From CAZGXQ01 sp964530195 (GTDB lineage: Bacteria; Patescibacteriota; Minisyncoccia; Minisyncoccales; GBS-2): a stretch of 8,213 bases of DNA. Shown here piece after piece: positions 7,214 to 8,213 of this stretch. The notes below the pieces were generated by a model that ran no database searches, had not been told where the DNA came from, and saw only the letters and a program-made list of their open reading frames with translations. The translations under genes were made by a program, and so were the position numbers. The DNA lies in assembly GCA_964530195.1 (NCBI GenBank), contig CAZGXQ010000005.1, positions 1-8,213 on the forward strand, given 5' to 3'. How positions within the stretch are numbered: the stretch's first letter is position 1; each line of letters opens with the position of its first letter.

Positions 7214-7936
7214 ATGGAGGTTGCTTATTTTGATAAAATAAATAGAGTTGTTCTTCCCTTTTTTCAAACATTAATTTTTAGCTTTACTGCTTACTTTATT
7301 ATTTCAAAAAGGAAAAAAGTTACTTTACAAGAGATTTTATTGTTTTGTTTTTGGCTAGTTGCTGCAATTATCTTTTTTCTTCTTTTTTTAATGCTTTTTC
7401 TTTATCACTTTTTTAGCTTTCCTTTAGAGTTTACTTATTTTTTTCTTCTTTTAATTTGGTTTTTTCGGTCAATCTTGGTGTTTCTTGCGTTTCTCTTTTT
7501 TCTATCCAAGATTTCGCTTAATAATTTAATAAAAATAATTCTAGCTTCTCTTTTTGGAGGTTTAATTTTTTTTGCTTTCTTTTCTTATTTCAAGACAGGA
7601 CAAGTTTGTATAAAATTGGGCGATCCCTATTTTTGTTCTCCATTTGAAAAAGAAGGTATGTTTTTTCTTTTAATTATTATTTTTCTCAATTTCCTTTTCT
7701 TTTCCTGGGCAATTAGAACAGATATTTTAAAAAAGAACATTACTTGGGAGAATTTTTCTTTAGTTTATCATTACTTTGCTTTCTTTCTCTTTTTATTTTT
7801 TCATTTCGCTAGAATTTTGTATTTTTTCTATTTTTTCCCTCGCCCACCAATAATGGACTTGTTTTACTTTTTAATTCCTTATTTGGTTTATTTAGCCAAA
7901 AAAGAAGAATTAAAAATAAAACATGAAAAGAGTTAG
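7214..7936 (+). CDS. Seven-helix membrane protein, paralogue B
   Basis: This 240-residue product is clearly homologous along its full length to the gene at 6440; eye alignment suggests nearly half the residues are identical. It has the same seven-helix plan, with Lys-rich inside loops after helix 1 (KRKK) and helix 5 (KKNITW) and a charged C-terminal tail (KKEELKIKHEK). The outside loop has GDPYFCSPFEK, aligning with NDPWVYSPFEK of paralogue A. Two cysteines flank this loop region (in VCIKLG and YFCSPF) and are absent from A, so a disulfide or ligand site is possible. A three-residue insertion (YFF) precedes FPRP. The frame is closed upstream by TAA at 7202, so the ATG at 7214 is the first plausible start. 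The 3' end overlaps the HAMP-sensor gene by 14 bp, implying co-translation and probably a joint function. There is no attached output domain and no recognised family name. Confidence 0.8.
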   Translation: MEVAYFDKINRVVLPFFQTLIFSFTAYFIISKRKKVTLQEILLFCFWLVAAIIFFLLFLMLFLYHFFSFPLEFTYFFLLLIWFFRSILVFLAFLFFLSKISLNNLIKIILASLFGGLIFFAFFSYFKTGQVCIKLGDPYFCSPFEKEGMFFLLIIIFLNFLFFSWAIRTDILKKNITWENFSLVYHYFAFFLFLFFHFARILYFFYFFPRPPIMDLFYFLIPYLVYLAKKEELKIKHEKS

Positions 7937-8213
7937 CATTTTTTGGAAAATATTAGCTCTTGTTTTGGGAACTGTTTTAATTTCTAACTTAATTTTAGCT
8001 TATATTGTTTATCGAGGTTACGAAACGATAGTTTCTGAAGCAAGATCTTATTTGCCACAAGATATTTTGCAACAAACTCTGGTTAATCTCTCAAATAGTT
8101 GGATAATTGTTTTTTCAACAATTATTTTTATTTTAGGGGTTTCTACTCTTTTGGTAATTTTAATTGCTCGAGGAATTTTGCTTCCTCTTTTTGATCTTTT
8201 AGAAGTTGTTTCT
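7923..8213 (+). CDS. Two-helix HAMP-type sensor protein, 3'-truncated at window edge
   Basis: The ATG at 7923 opens a frame of 97 codons that is still open at the right edge. It starts inside the last codons of the preceding gene. A basic N-terminus (MKRVSIFWK) leads into helix 1 (about 8-30). An external loop of about 30 residues (YRGYETIVSEARSYLPQDIL and on) follows, then helix 2 (about 60-81). Right after helix 2 comes ARGILLPLFDLLEVV, which matches the start of a HAMP linker: a conserved Pro (P88) after the membrane exit and a heptad of Leu. This is the standard layout of a membrane histidine kinase, chemoreceptor or diguanylate cyclase, but the output domain lies outside the window. Overlap with the seven-helix gene suggests they form one sensory unit. 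The HAMP call rests on about 15 residues only. Confidence 0.72.
   Translation, partial: MKRVSIFWKILALVLGTVLISNLILAYIVYRGYETIVSEARSYLPQDILQQTLVNLSNSWIIVFSTIIFILGVSTLLVILIARGILLPLFDLLEVVS

Noticed and set aside
1..8213. CRISPR arrays, tRNA or rRNA genes, insertion sequences
   Set aside because: No regularly spaced repeats, cloverleaf-like segments, rRNA signatures or transposase-like frames were seen; the window is filled with protein-coding genes.

Overview
The window is AT-rich (about 30% G+C by eye), densely packed and entirely plus-strand. It looks like a fragment of a small-genome anaerobic bacterium, most likely a member of the candidate phyla radiation (Patescibacteria). The reasons are an oxygen-sensitive class III ribonucleotide reductase carrying an intein, a short ComEC-like protein without its usual C-terminal hydrolase domain, very short intergenic gaps, almost no recognisable Shine-Dalgarno sequences, and sigma-70-type extended -10 elements. 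The lineage is inferred from gene style; there is no rRNA or other marker here. TGA is read as a stop.

Layout: (1) Bases 1-2522 hold the 3' part of nrdD, the glycyl-radical anaerobic ribonucleoside-triphosphate reductase. It is interrupted at a conserved active-site-proximal position by a 403-residue LAGLIDADG intein (435-1643), which also carries an apparent helix-turn-helix. (2) Bases 2598-4100 encode a ComEC/Rec2-type DNA-channel protein reduced to its N-terminal and membrane domains. (3) A perfect extended -10 (TGATATAAT) at 4104-4112 sits so close to the next ATG that the transcript is predicted to be leaderless. It would drive a GT-B glycosyltransferase (4119-5408), a membrane-anchored clan GH-A-like glycoside hydrolase (5426-6433) and a seven-helix membrane protein (6440-7168). 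(4) A second identical TGATATAAT at 7166-7174, followed by a leader hairpin, precedes a paralogous seven-helix protein (7214-7936). That gene overlaps by 14 bp a two-helix HAMP-type sensor protein, which runs off the right edge (7923-8213).

How the genes may work together: NrdD is core nucleotide metabolism and is unrelated to what follows. The glycosyltransferase and anchored hydrolase plausibly act in envelope glycolipid or polysaccharide metabolism. The two seven-helix paralogues and the HAMP protein look like a membrane sensory module whose output domain lies beyond the window. The most notable items are the intein with its extra DNA-binding segment, the duplicated seven-helix pair next to a sensor, and the leader architecture at the two promoters.
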